DNA of 56,943 nt from Bacteroidales bacterium. Lineage in GTDB: Bacteria; Bacteroidota; Bacteroidia; Bacteroidales; WCHB1-69. The stretch spans positions 1-56,943 of the forward strand of contig JAILCI010000038.1 in NCBI GenBank assembly GCA_024686335.1, read 5' to 3'. The notes under the pieces were generated by a model, which made no database searches, was not told where the DNA came from, and saw only the letters and a list, made by a program, of their open reading frames with translations. The position numbers were made by a program, and so were the translations under genes. Positions 10,199-17,941 of the stretch are shown here, piece by piece; position 1 is the first letter of the stretch; the number at the start of each line of letters is the position of its first letter.

Positions 10199-10206
10199 TA
10201 TCTTTG
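10199..10206 (+). promoter_or_regulatory. -7 element TATCTTTG for radA
   Basis: TATCTTTGCC lies 20 bp upstream of the ATG at 10226. Confidence 0.6.
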
Positions 10207-10225
10207 CCGTCCATAAATATTCGTG

Positions 10226-11596
10226 ATGGCAAAAAACAAGACCTTATATTATTGCAGAAATTGTGGGGCGCAGTCGGCACAATGGTTGGGTCGTTGTCCC
10301 TCTTGTGGCGAATGGAACACCTTTGAAGAGGAGGTGGTGGTCAGAGACACACCTGCTCCTAAGGGGCGTTCTACGGCGGAGGTTTTTCAGAGTACGCCTA
10401 AGCCCATTGATGAGATTTCTCTCACGCAATTGCCGCGCATCTCGACAGGTTTCACCGAGTTTGACAATGTCTTGGGCGCAGGCATCGTGCCGGGCTCTAT
10501 TATCCTGTTGGGCGGCGAGCCGGGCATTGGCAAGTCGACACTTTTGCTCCAGATGGCCCTTCGTCTGCGGGACCGTAAGGTGCTCTACGTTTCCGGTGAG
10601 GAGAGCGAGATGCAGCTCAAGATGCGCGCCGCCAGACTCTCTTCAGAGAAAGCTCCTCACTGCTATGTGCTCACGGAGACTAACACCCAGCAGATCTTCA
10701 AGCATGTGGAAAACGTCAAGCCAGACATCGTTATCGTGGACTCTATCCAGACGCTTCAAAGTTCTCTCATAGATTCCGCCGCTGCTTCCATCTCCCAACT
10801 GAAAGAGTGTGCCGCCGAGTTTCAGCATTTGGCTAAAACGACTGGTATTCCTGTTTTTCTGATCGGTCACATTACCAAGGAGGGCAGCCTTGCCGGCCCT
10901 AAGATATTAGAGCATATTGTAGACACGGTCTTGCAGTTTGAGGGAGACCAGCACTACGGTTACCGTATAGTGCGCTGTATCAAGAACCGTTTTGGATCTA
11001 CCTCTGAAATGGGTATTTTTGAGATGACTCAGAACGGTTTGAATGAGATTCACAATCCTTCGGAAATATTGTTGTCCCAGCATGATGAGGATTACAGCGG
11101 TGTCGCTGTTGCTACGATTTTGGAAGGCAATCGCCCGATGCTCATCGAGGTGCAGGCGCTGGTCAGCACGGCCGTTTATGGCATGCCGCAGCGCTCCGCC
11201 ACAGGCTACGACATCCGACGGATGAACATGCTGCTGGCTGTACTGGAGAAACGGTGTAACTTTAAGTTGGGTGCCAAGGATGTCTTCCTGAATATCGCTG
11301 GCGGCCTGCGTGTCGAGGACCCTGCCATCAATCTCTCCGTGGTGGCCGCTATTCTTTCCTCGGCTACAGATATCGCCATCGATTCCAAGACCTGTTTCTC
11401 TGGCGAGATGGGTCTCAATGGCGAGGTGCGTCCCGTGTCGCGCATCATCCAACGCATCGCTGAAGCCGACAAACTCGGATTCACCCGCATGTTTGTCTCC
11501 AAATATAATATGAAGGGCGTTAACCCCCAAGACTATAAAATCCGCATCATCCCCATCGCTAGGGTGGAGGAGATGTTTAGAAACCTGTTTGAATAG
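10226..11596 (+). CDS. radA: DNA repair protein RadA
   Basis: A 456-residue protein of the usual RadA size. A four-Cys zinc finger lies at ~8-27 (CRNCG, CPSCGEW), a RecA-like Walker A at ~97 (GGEPGIGKSTLL), and the RadA-specific KNRFG motif at ~254. A Lon-protease-like C-terminal domain begins near 290 (GLRVEDPAINLSVVAAIL). In the family it is a DNA-dependent ATPase that drives branch migration in recombination and helps process stalled forks. A GTG two codons earlier is in frame, but the ATG at 10226 (MAKNKTLYYC) gives the standard N-terminus. The rseC-like gene follows after 3 bp and is probably co-transcribed. Confidence 0.95.
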   Translation: MAKNKTLYYCRNCGAQSAQWLGRCPSCGEWNTFEEEVVVRDTPAPKGRSTAEVFQSTPKPIDEISLTQLPRISTGFTEFDNVLGAGIVPGSIILLGGEPGIGKSTLLLQMALRLRDRKVLYVSGEESEMQLKMRAARLSSEKAPHCYVLTETNTQQIFKHVENVKPDIVIVDSIQTLQSSLIDSAAASISQLKECAAEFQHLAKTTGIPVFLIGHITKEGSLAGPKILEHIVDTVLQFEGDQHYGYRIVRCIKNRFGSTSEMGIFEMTQNGLNEIHNPSEILLSQHDEDYSGVAVATILEGNRPMLIEVQALVSTAVYGMPQRSATGYDIRRMNMLLAVLEKRCNFKLGAKDVFLNIAGGLRVEDPAINLSVVAAILSSATDIAIDSKTCFSGEMGLNGEVRPVSRIIQRIAEADKLGFTRMFVSKYNMKGVNPQDYKIRIIPIARVEEMFRNLFE

Positions 11597-11599
11597 ATT

Positions 11600-12022
11600 A
11601 TGGAAGCACAACCCATCTGCCGTGACGGCGTAGTTAGAAAAATTGAAGACGGACGTTTGCTGGTGGAGATTACCATCAGTTCCGCTTGCAGCCAGTGCCG
11701 TGCCAAGAGCATCTGTATGCCTTCAGAAAAAAAACAGGAGCTGGTAGAGGCGCAAAATCCATTTAATCAAGAGTTTACAGTTGGAGAAGTCGTCACGCTG
11801 AATTTGCAGTCTGCTGCAGGACGGAAAGCGGTGGTCTTAGGCTACCTGATGCCTTTCGTGGTGCTCCTTGCCTCGTTCTTGCTGACCTATCTGCTGACAG
11901 ATAAAGAGTGGATTCCTGTCTTGGTGAGCCTCGTCTGCACCTTCCTCTATTTCGTGGTGCTCTATCGCTTCAAAAAGCGGATGGACGACCAATTCACCTT
12001 TTACGTAACAAAGAAATCGTAA
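11600..12022 (+). CDS. RseC/MucC-family membrane protein
   Basis: A 140-residue protein. The N-terminal half carries the Cys cluster typical of RseC (SACSQCRAKSICMPS, ~30-44) and the C-terminal half has two transmembrane helices (~76-96 and ~101-120). In enterobacteria RseC tunes the sigma-E response and the SoxR-reducing system; in Bacteroidota relatives often sit beside rnf genes. Here no rnf gene follows. It starts 3 bp after radA and ends in a convergent gap filled by hairpins. Family membership is fairly sure; the role here is unknown. Confidence 0.8.
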   Translation: MEAQPICRDGVVRKIEDGRLLVEITISSACSQCRAKSICMPSEKKQELVEAQNPFNQEFTVGEVVTLNLQSAAGRKAVVLGYLMPFVVLLASFLLTYLLTDKEWIPVLVSLVCTFLYFVVLYRFKKRMDDQFTFYVTKKS

Positions 12023-12085
12023 GGCCGTATTGCATACGGCCTTGGTCGTATGCGATACGACCGCACCATCGGTCGTATCGCATAT
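12023..12085. repeat. Tandem palindromes in a convergent gap
   Basis: A perfect hairpin GGCCGTAT-TGC-ATACGGCC (12023-12041) is followed by GGTCGTAT-GCG-ATACGACC (12044-12062) and a third partial copy (12071-12085). The stems differ at matched positions (GGCC/GGCC versus GGTC/GACC), so pairing is preserved. The group fills the gap between the convergent rseC-like and kinase genes. It may act as a bidirectional terminator, although no T-run follows. Confidence 0.65.
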
Positions 12086-12095
12086 ATCCCCACCG

Positions 12096-12650
12096 TTACA
12101 ATTGGTTCCCGAAATATTCCTCGACTTGTTGGTATAAATCTTCAAAACTGCCGTCGTTGTAAAAAACCTTGTCGGCCATCTCCATGCAACGCCCTACGTT
12201 CTGATGGTTCGGGTCGGTGGAGCTCATCTCGCGTTGTTCGTTTTCGATGAAGGTCTCGAAGGAGACGTGGTCGGTTTCGGAGCCGCGAAGGACGATACGC
12301 TCATAGCGAATCTTCGGGTCGGCATCGACGGCGAAGAGGAGGAAGTGTTCGTTCTTGCGGAGGGAGAGTACCTCGCCTGGAGTGCGCACGCTCTCGATTA
12401 TAGCGTCAGTGCCTGCAGCCTCAGCTTGTTTATAGAGTTCGTCCGTGATGTAGGATGGACAATGGGTGGCGCGCAGATCGTTGGCCACTACCACAAAGGT
12501 GTCACGGTTGATGGGCAATCCCCGACGCTCAGCCTCCTCAATGAGATATCCGCGCACAGAGTAGTGCTTGTACCCATAATGTTCACGTAAATATTCTACC
12601 AAAGTGCCTTTTCCTGCACCCAAAGTGCCTGTGATTCCGATGATTTTCAT
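12096..12650 (-). CDS. Small P-loop kinase, dephospho-CoA/nucleotide-kinase-like
   Basis: A 184-residue P-loop protein. Walker A is at ~7-14 (GTLGAGKGT) and a lid-like Arg-rich stretch includes KIRYERIVLRGSE. The pattern resembles dephospho-CoA kinase and adenylate kinase-like (UPF0200) proteins and probably phosphorylates a small nucleotide-like substrate, but the substrate cannot be read from the sequence. It is monocistronic, convergent with the rseC-like gene, and has its own -7 element. Confidence 0.7.
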   Translation of the reverse strand: MKIIGITGTLGAGKGTLVEYLREHYGYKHYSVRGYLIEEAERRGLPINRDTFVVVANDLRATHCPSYITDELYKQAEAAGTDAIIESVRTPGEVLSLRKNEHFLLFAVDADPKIRYERIVLRGSETDHVSFETFIENEQREMSSTDPNHQNVGRCMEMADKVFYNDGSFEDLYQQVEEYFGNQL

Positions 12651-12670
12651 TAGCTCGAGTTTTTTCGGGG

Positions 12671-12678
12671 CAAAAATA
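12671..12678 (-). promoter_or_regulatory. -7 element TATTTTTG for the kinase gene
   Basis: On the minus strand TATTTTTG is followed by CC, 21 bp upstream of the kinase ATG. Confidence 0.55.
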
Positions 12679-12704
12679 TGATTTTTTGTTGAATTGTTGA
12701 AAGT

Positions 12705-12750
12705 AGGGCAAACTGCGTCTTGTCGGGGCGAACTGCGTCCTCGCAGTTTA
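12705..12750 (+). repeat. Palindrome family A copy (arms AACTGCG/CGCAGTT)
   Basis: The hairpin AACTGCG-TCCT-CGCAGTT (12731-12748) is preceded by a half copy (GGGCAAACTGCGTCT, about 12706-12720). The same element recurs at 26715, 30590, 30620, 34793 and, with compensated stem changes, at 40024. Here it lies between the divergent kinase and C69 peptidase genes. Confidence 0.75.
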
Positions 12751-12930
12751 CAATATTAAATTATTAAACTATTAAGATATTAAACTATGAAGAGGGTCTA
12801 GTATAAGCTATCCATATTTTATATTTATAATTTCATAGTTTTATAATTTCATAGTTTCATAATTTCATAGTTTCATAATTTCATAGTTTCATAGTTTCAT
12901 AACTTAATAACTTCATAGTTTCATAACTTC
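12751..12930. repeat. AT-rich degenerate repeat array
   Basis: This fills most of the 349-bp gap between the kinase and the C69 gene. First come ATTAAACTATT-like units (12751-12790), then from about 12827 an array of TTTCATAGTTTCATAA-like units with a period of 8 to 16 bp, often perfect. There are no unique spacers and no reading frame. Confidence 0.7.
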
Positions 12931-12949
12931 CAACTATGCCAAAAATTTT

Positions 12950-12957
12950 TATCTTTG
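12950..12957 (+). promoter_or_regulatory. -7 element TATCTTTG for the C69 peptidase
   Basis: TATCTTTGCG lies 43 bp upstream of the ATG at 13000, just after the AT-rich array. Confidence 0.6.
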
Positions 12958-12999
12958 CGCTCTCATTCTGAAATTATTCAATAATTAAAAATCATCTAT

Positions 13000-14742
13000 A
13001 TGAAAAAAGCATTTCTTTTGACGTGGCTATGTGGTTTGCTCTTTATGGGTACCACGATGGCCTGCACCAACTTTATTATTACGAAGGGTGCCAGCAAGGA
13101 TGGCTCTTGTATGCTGACCTATTCTGCTGACTCTCACCAGCTCTATGGTGAACTCTATTATCGTCCTGCTGCCGACTATCCTGTCGGTACCATGATGGAT
13201 GTTATCGAATGGGACACAGGCAAACTGCTTGGTCAGATTCCGCAGGCTGCGCACACTTATTCTGTCGTCGGCAATATGAACGAACATCAGCTGGCCATTG
13301 GTGAGACTACCTACGGTGGCATCGAACCTCTGATGCATGGTAAAGGTTTACTCGACTATGGTTCTTTGATATATATTACCCTTCAACGTGCCCGCAATGC
13401 ACGTGAGGCCATCAAAGTGATGACTGAGTTGATTGCTCAATATGGTTATGCTAGCGAGGGCGAATCTTTCTCTTTTGTAGATCCTAACGAGGCTTGGGTC
13501 ATGGACCTCATCGGCAAGGGCGAGACCCTTTATGATGCTAAAGGCAAGGTCTCCAAAGTGTGGAGCACTGGTGCTGTTTGGGTAGCTCGTCGCGTTCCCG
13601 ATGGCTATATCTGTGGTCATGCTAACCAGGCTCGTATTACTACCTTCCCGCAGCGCGATGGTAAGACCTCCATCACCAGCAAGGAGATGAGCAAGATCTT
13701 CTTGCCGACCGTGGAGACTGTCTATTCTGCTGAGATCGTGGATTTTGCCAAAGCTGCCGGTCTCTTCCCGAAAGATGGCAAACCCGCTGACTTCAGCTTC
13801 TGCGATGCTTTTAACCCCATCACTTTTGATGGTGCCCGCTTCTGCGACGCTCGTGTTTGGATGAGCTTCTATCGTTGCAACCCTGGTCTAATGGCTCAGT
13901 ATGAGGACTATGCACGTGGCGACAATCTCAGTCACCGTATGCCTCTCTGGATTAAACCCGCTAACAAGGAGAAAATAGATGCTCGTTTCGTTATGAACCT
14001 GATGCGTGACCACTATGAGGGTTCTTCTATGGATATGACGAAAGACCTCGGGGCTGGCCCTTACGCTTGTCCTTACCGTTGGAGACCGATGACCTGGACC
14101 TATAACGGTAAAAACTACATCCACGAACGTGCTACCGCTACTCAGCAGACTGGCTTCACCTTCTTAGCTCAATGCCGTAGCTGGCTCCCCGACATGGTGG
14201 GCGGTATCTTCTGGTTTGGCGTTGATGACTGTGGAAGCACCTGCTTTGTTCCGATGTTCTGCGGTATCAACAAGATACCGATGCAGTATGCTGAAGGTAA
14301 CGGCTCCATGGTTGAGTACTCTTCCACAGCTGCTTTCTGGACCTTTACTAAGGTTAGCAACTATGTCTATACTCGCTACAACGATATGATTAAGCATGTA
14401 AACGCTAAACAAGACTACTGGGAGAATCACTTCATTCAGGAGACGAACCAATTGTCAACCAAACTCGCTGACCTCTGCAAGTCCGATCCTGAGAAGGCTC
14501 GCGCTCAGTTGAACCAATATTCTGCTAAGGCTGCTACGGATGTGGTCAACGAGTGGAACAACCTCTTTGAATATCTGTTGGTTAAATACCACGACGGTAA
14601 TGTCAAGAAAGAGGAGAACGGCAAGTTCATCACGAATGGAAACACTAAGCCGCAAGTGGTGTTCCCTGATCAGCCTGCATATCCAGAGAAATGGTACAAG
14701 ATGATTGTAGACGATTGCGGAAACAATATCCAAGCTAAATAA
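13000..14742 (+). CDS. Secreted C69-family dipeptidase
   Basis: A 580-residue exported peptidase. A signal peptide (residues 1-21, ending TTMA) is followed directly by Cys22 in CTNFIITKGASKDGS. In C69/U34 enzymes this Cys becomes the N-terminal nucleophile after processing, so the cleavage site and active site coincide. Conserved blocks follow (ETTYGGIEPL, the SFSFVDPNEAWVMDLIGKGE block, WVARRVPDGYICGHANQARI). The length is normal for periplasmic C69 members. It probably hydrolyses dipeptides taken up or released in the periplasm. It is monocistronic, with a promoter upstream and a strong terminator downstream. Confidence 0.92.
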   Translation: MKKAFLLTWLCGLLFMGTTMACTNFIITKGASKDGSCMLTYSADSHQLYGELYYRPAADYPVGTMMDVIEWDTGKLLGQIPQAAHTYSVVGNMNEHQLAIGETTYGGIEPLMHGKGLLDYGSLIYITLQRARNAREAIKVMTELIAQYGYASEGESFSFVDPNEAWVMDLIGKGETLYDAKGKVSKVWSTGAVWVARRVPDGYICGHANQARITTFPQRDGKTSITSKEMSKIFLPTVETVYSAEIVDFAKAAGLFPKDGKPADFSFCDAFNPITFDGARFCDARVWMSFYRCNPGLMAQYEDYARGDNLSHRMPLWIKPANKEKIDARFVMNLMRDHYEGSSMDMTKDLGAGPYACPYRWRPMTWTYNGKNYIHERATATQQTGFTFLAQCRSWLPDMVGGIFWFGVDDCGSTCFVPMFCGINKIPMQYAEGNGSMVEYSSTAAFWTFTKVSNYVYTRYNDMIKHVNAKQDYWENHFIQETNQLSTKLADLCKSDPEKARAQLNQYSAKAATDVVNEWNNLFEYLLVKYHDGNVKKEENGKFITNGNTKPQVVFPDQPAYPEKWYKMIVDDCGNNIQAK

Positions 14743-14761
14743 AGCAAACAATCACATATGA

Positions 14762-14792
14762 CAAAGGCGTGCCAATTGGCACGCCTTTTTTT
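14762..14792. terminator. Bidirectional rho-independent terminator
   Basis: The stem AAAGGCGTGCC-AATT-GGCACGCCTTT is followed by further T. It sits between the convergent C69 and META genes. A weaker 8-bp hairpin (TAAGTGCC/GGCACTTA, 14792-14824) lies beside it on the META side. Confidence 0.85.
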
Positions 14793-14840
14793 AAGTGCCT
14801 TACTATTCTCTTGGATGGCACTTACTTATCAAGATAACCC

Positions 14841-15272
14841 CTACTCGTCTTTCGGGGTAGTACCTTCAAAACGCATAATCTCTTCGGAACCGTTGCTCAA
14901 AACCAAAACGTTGCCAACGATGTTGAAGTTGTTGATATCTGATTTCAAAGCCTTCATAAAAGCTTTTTCAACTTCCATCTTTTGGCACAATTTCTTGGTG
15001 GCGCCGGTATATTCCATTTTCATCTTCTGTTTGCGCTGATAATAGGTTCCTTGAAATTCGTTACAGCCCAAGTTGCCATAGAAATGACCGTCAGCATCGA
15101 ACATGATGTAGGGTTGGGCGGGACTCTCTTCAGTGAGAGCTTCTTGCTCGATAGCGACTAAATTCCATTGGGTTTGACATAGAGGCATGTCGGTAGAGGC
15201 GGCTTTTTTACTGGTTTTGCAACAAGTGAAACACATAAGGCATACAAACATTAAAGGGATGATTTTTTTCAT
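14841..15272 (-). CDS. META-domain lipoprotein (HslJ-like)
   Basis: A 143-residue protein with a lipoprotein-type signal (residues 1-18, Cys-rich end near Cys17/Cys18) and a META/HslJ-like domain at ~30-138: TQWNLVAIE, FDADGHFYGNLGCNEFQGTY, then LSNGSEEIMRFE. The GCNxFxGxY motif is diagnostic. META proteins are envelope-located, and some enterobacterial members affect novobiocin or heat tolerance. It is last in the minus-strand run envC-engB-LytM lipoprotein-META, 30 bp after its neighbour. Confidence 0.82.
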   Translation of the reverse strand: MKKIIPLMFVCLMCFTCCKTSKKAASTDMPLCQTQWNLVAIEQEALTEESPAQPYIMFDADGHFYGNLGCNEFQGTYYQRKQKMKMEYTGATKKLCQKMEVEKAFMKALKSDINNFNIVGNVLVLSNGSEEIMRFEGTTPKDE

Positions 15273-15302
15273 TGTTCAGAGAGATTTTTTAGAACTTATT
15301 AA

Positions 15303-15863
15303 TTATTTGATTTTCTTCGATAACCATTCTTCAGGATTAATGTTTTCTGTGGTTTTCCATAGCTCGAAGTGCATCGAAGGGAGATTATCCATTTCATTGT
15401 TGTCGGAGGTTCTATTGTTGGCTACCGTACCGATGGTCTGTTTGGTAGACACTACATCTCCTTTCTTGACACAAATATCGGTAAGATTCTTGTAGACAGA
15501 TATATATTCGCCATGGCGGATCATGACTACCTCCTCACCCATGATGTTAACTAAACTTGAAACTTCGCCTTTAAAGATGGCGCGTACGGGTGCTTCGACA
15601 TTTGTCTTGATGTCGATACCATGGTTTTCTATTGTTACAGAAGGAGCGTCAGGATGTGGTTGGTTACCATATCCGCAAATTACTCTGCCTCTGGTAACTG
15701 GCCACGATAGTTTTCCTTTTTTTCTTTCAAAGGAGTTGCTGATTGCTTTTTCTGTAGGAGAAAGAACAATAGTGGACTCTCCTGTGGTTGTCACTGTCTT
15801 TGTCGTGCTGCAGCCTACAACTAGCATTAGGCACGCAACCACTAATGGAATAATTCTTTTCAT
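15303..15863 (-). CDS. Degenerate LytM (M23-like) lipoprotein, paralog of the EnvC domain
   Basis: A 186-residue lipoprotein (lipobox LVVGC, Cys18) that is essentially a lone LytM domain. It closely matches the C-terminal domain of the EnvC-like protein two genes upstream; shared words include PHPDxPSVTxENHGIDI, VVMIRHGEYISVY and TKQTIGTVA. Key M23 zinc ligands are missing: the HxxxD motif reads NHGID (~79) and the HxH motif reads SMH (~163). By analogy with EnvC it is probably a non-catalytic activator of an amidase rather than an enzyme. An insertion of about ten residues (SDNNEMDNLP) precedes the second motif. Its ATG overlaps the engB stop (ATGA). Confidence 0.82.
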   Translation of the reverse strand: MKRIIPLVVACLMLVVGCSTTKTVTTTGESTIVLSPTEKAISNSFERKKGKLSWPVTRGRVICGYGNQPHPDAPSVTIENHGIDIKTNVEAPVRAIFKGEVSSLVNIMGEEVVMIRHGEYISVYKNLTDICVKKGDVVSTKQTIGTVANNRTSDNNEMDNLPSMHFELWKTTENINPEEWLSKKIK

Positions 15864-16477
15864 TGTTCAGATGGTTGTGTTGAATATTGTTGATTAATTT
15901 GTTCTATCAAGTCAAGGACTTTATCTTTGCCATAGCCAGATTCGGCAGAAGTGGCAATCATCAGAGGCATCTCCTCCCACTGCTCAGACAGAGCATTCTT
16001 CATTCTTTGGATGTTGCCTTGCACTTTGCCACTCGAGATTTTATCGGCTTTGGTGAAGATTAGTGCGAAGGGAATACCTTGTTCACCAAGATTGTTGATG
16101 AATTCCACATCAATCTTCTGCGGTTCCAGTCTCGAATCGATCAACACGAATACAATCTGCAGATTTTCACGCAGTTGAAGATAGTCGTTGATCATCTTTC
16201 TCCACTTCTCGCGCATGGTCTTGGAGATGGAAGCGTAACCATAACCAGGTAAATCTACCAAATACCAACTTTTATTGATGAGAAAGTGGTTGATAGTCTG
16301 TGTTTTGCCTGGTTTTGAGGAAGTTTTGGCCAGTTTTTTATTGTTGACAAGCATATTGATGAGCGACGATTTGCCCACGTTGGAGCGGCCGATGAAGGCG
16401 TACTCGGGCATCGTTGCAGGCGGACATTTGCGCCAGTCTGTATTGCTCTGTATGAATTCTGCTTGTTTTATTATCAT
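15860..16477 (-). CDS. engB: Ribosome biogenesis GTPase EngB (YihA/YsxC)
   Basis: A 205-residue GTPase. It has G1 GRSNVGKS, switch region SSKPGKTQTINHF, G3 DLPGYGYA, G4 TKAD and a G5-like TSAESG. In the family it assists assembly of the large ribosomal subunit and is often essential. An upstream in-frame ATG would add 18 residues overlapping envC; the ATG at 16477, 2 bp after the envC stop, gives the usual N-terminus (MIIKQAEFIQSNTDW). It sits between two genes with related LytM domains, so a cytosolic ribosome factor lies inside a cell-wall operon. Confidence 0.95.
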   Translation of the reverse strand: MIIKQAEFIQSNTDWRKCPPATMPEYAFIGRSNVGKSSLINMLVNNKKLAKTSSKPGKTQTINHFLINKSWYLVDLPGYGYASISKTMREKWRKMINDYLQLRENLQIVFVLIDSRLEPQKIDVEFINNLGEQGIPFALIFTKADKISSGKVQGNIQRMKNALSEQWEEMPLMIATSAESGYGKDKVLDLIEQINQQYSTQPSEQ

Positions 16478-16479
16478 AA

Positions 16480-17799
16480 TTATCTTCTTGCTAACCAGCT
16501 GCTCGGGTTGACCGTAGCGGTATTTTTCCACAACTCAAAGTGAAGTTCGTATGTGTTGGTGGAAGCGTTCTTGGCCACAGTGCCGATGGTCTGTTTTGTG
16601 GTTACTTTGTCGCCTTTCTTGACTTTGACACCCGTAACGTTTTGATAGACGGAGATATACTCTCCGTGGCGGATCATGACCACCTTGGCGCCCATGATGT
16701 CCAGGACAGCAGTCACCTCGCCATTGTAGATTGCGCGTACTGGCGTTCCGGCTTCTGTCATGATGTCGATACCGTGATTTTCGACTGTCACGGACGGCAC
16801 GTCAGGATGCGGATAGTTGCCGTATTCGCCGACCTTGGCACCTTTGGCGACAGGCCATGGCAGGCTGCCTTTGTTACTCACGAAGGAGTTGTTGAGAGTC
16901 TTTTCCTCAGGAGTCAAGGTGATGGTGGCATTGCTTCTTGTGGATGTGCTGGAGGATGAAGAGGATGAAGAGGATGAAGAGGTAGAGGAGCTCTTCCCAC
17001 TGGATGAGCTGCTCGAGCTCTTCTTGGCTGCTTTGGCGTTGGCGGCAGCAATCTCTGCTTTGATGGCCGCCTGAATAGCCGCATCTATCTTCTTGCGCTC
17101 CTGCTGTTTTTTCTTTAATTCGCTACTCAACTGCTGCGATTTTTTCTTCAAGGCCTCCGCATTCTTCGTCTTCTGGTTGCGGTCTTTCTCTAACTGCTTG
17201 ATTTCTTTCTCTTTACCAGAGAGGACATTTAGCTTCTCTCCCTTGAGTTGAATAATCTCTTCATTCTTTGTCTGCAACTCCTCCTTAACACTGTTGATCT
17301 GCTCCACTTGATCTTTCATACTTTTGGAAATCATAGTGTAGTATCGTAGTCGGTGGAACATCTGTTGGAAATCTTCCGCCGCCAAGATAAAGGTGATCTT
17401 CTCCATCAGGCGACGATGACGATATGCCATATAGACCATCTGTGCATAGTCGGTCTTCATATATTCCAACTTTTTCTGCAATGTATTGATTGTCTGTTGA
17501 TTATCCTCTTGCTGAACTTCGATTTGCAAGATTTCGTTGTTCAGTGTGGTAATATATCTCTCACGATTGTTAATCTGTTGGCGCAAGACAGCTGCCTGTT
17601 GCAGGGAGGCCTTCTGGTTTTTCTCGGTCTTCTTCAACAGGTTCTGCGTGTTGGCAATCTCCGTCTCCAGTTTTTGTTTATCCTTTTTAAGTTGCGAACT
17701 GCTCTTCTTCTGTCCATAAAGAGGAGAGTAGGAGCACAATCCAATCAAAAAGGCCCAAATGAAAAGCCATTTCGCTATATTTCGATGGTTACATTGCAT
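16480..17799 (-). CDS. EnvC-like murein hydrolase activator
   Basis: A 439-residue exported protein. A signal peptide (1-~29) is followed by a long coiled coil (~30-260), a low-complexity Ser/Thr linker (~263-300) and a C-terminal LytM domain (~320-437). This is the EnvC/NlpD-type plan. The zinc ligands are degenerate: NHGID replaces HxxxD (~341) and ELH replaces HxH (~417). It should therefore not cut peptidoglycan itself; EnvC-type proteins activate amidases during septum splitting. The Ser linker is encoded partly by an in-frame 9-bp repeat (GGATGAAGA on the plus strand, ~16958-16982). It is first gene of the operon, with a -7 element about 22 bp upstream. Confidence 0.88.
   Translation of the reverse strand: MQCNHRNIAKWLFIWAFLIGLCSYSPLYGQKKSSSQLKKDKQKLETEIANTQNLLKKTEKNQKASLQQAAVLRQQINNRERYITTLNNEILQIEVQQEDNQQTINTLQKKLEYMKTDYAQMVYMAYRHRRLMEKITFILAAEDFQQMFHRLRYYTMISKSMKDQVEQINSVKEELQTKNEEIIQLKGEKLNVLSGKEKEIKQLEKDRNQKTKNAEALKKKSQQLSSELKKKQQERKKIDAAIQAAIKAEIAAANAKAAKKSSSSSSSGKSSSTSSSSSSSSSSSTSTRSNATITLTPEEKTLNNSFVSNKGSLPWPVAKGAKVGEYGNYPHPDVPSVTVENHGIDIMTEAGTPVRAIYNGEVTAVLDIMGAKVVMIRHGEYISVYQNVTGVKVKKGDKVTTKQTIGTVAKNASTNTYELHFELWKNTATVNPSSWLARR
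16955..16985 (-). repeat. In-frame 9-bp repeat in the EnvC Ser linker
   Basis: Three to four tandem copies of GAGGATGAA (plus strand) read as Ser codons on the minus strand. Changes in copy number would lengthen or shorten the linker without shifting the frame. Confidence 0.7.
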
Positions 17800-17820
17800 A
17801 TTATGGGAATGTTAAGGTTG

Positions 17821-17828
17821 CAAAGATA
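17821..17828 (-). promoter_or_regulatory. -7 element TATCTTTG for the envC operon
   Basis: On the minus strand TATCTTTGC lies 21 bp upstream of the envC ATG. Confidence 0.6.
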
Positions 17829-17908
17829 CGTTATTGCTTTCTTTCTTTTTTTATTTTATGATTATTTTATAAACATTAAAACGTTAATTCATACCCGATA
17901 TTTTTTAT

Positions 17909-17916
17909 TATTTTTG
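17909..17916 (+). promoter_or_regulatory. -7 element TATTTTTG for purL
   Basis: TATTTTTGCC lies 25 bp upstream of the purL ATG. No purine riboswitch-like fold was noticed in the short leader. Confidence 0.6.
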
Positions 17917-17941
17917 CCACTTCAAAAATAATTATCGTGTT

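Noticed and set aside
12827-12930. Possible CRISPR-like array
   Set aside because: Units are short, AT-rich and drift into each other; there are no unique spacers and no cas genes.
15303-15863. Active M23 peptidase
   Set aside because: The first His of HxxxD and of HxH are replaced (Asn and Ser), so zinc binding is unlikely.
17800-17941. Purine riboswitch before purL
   Set aside because: The leader from the -7 element to the ATG is only ~20 bases, too short for an aptamer.
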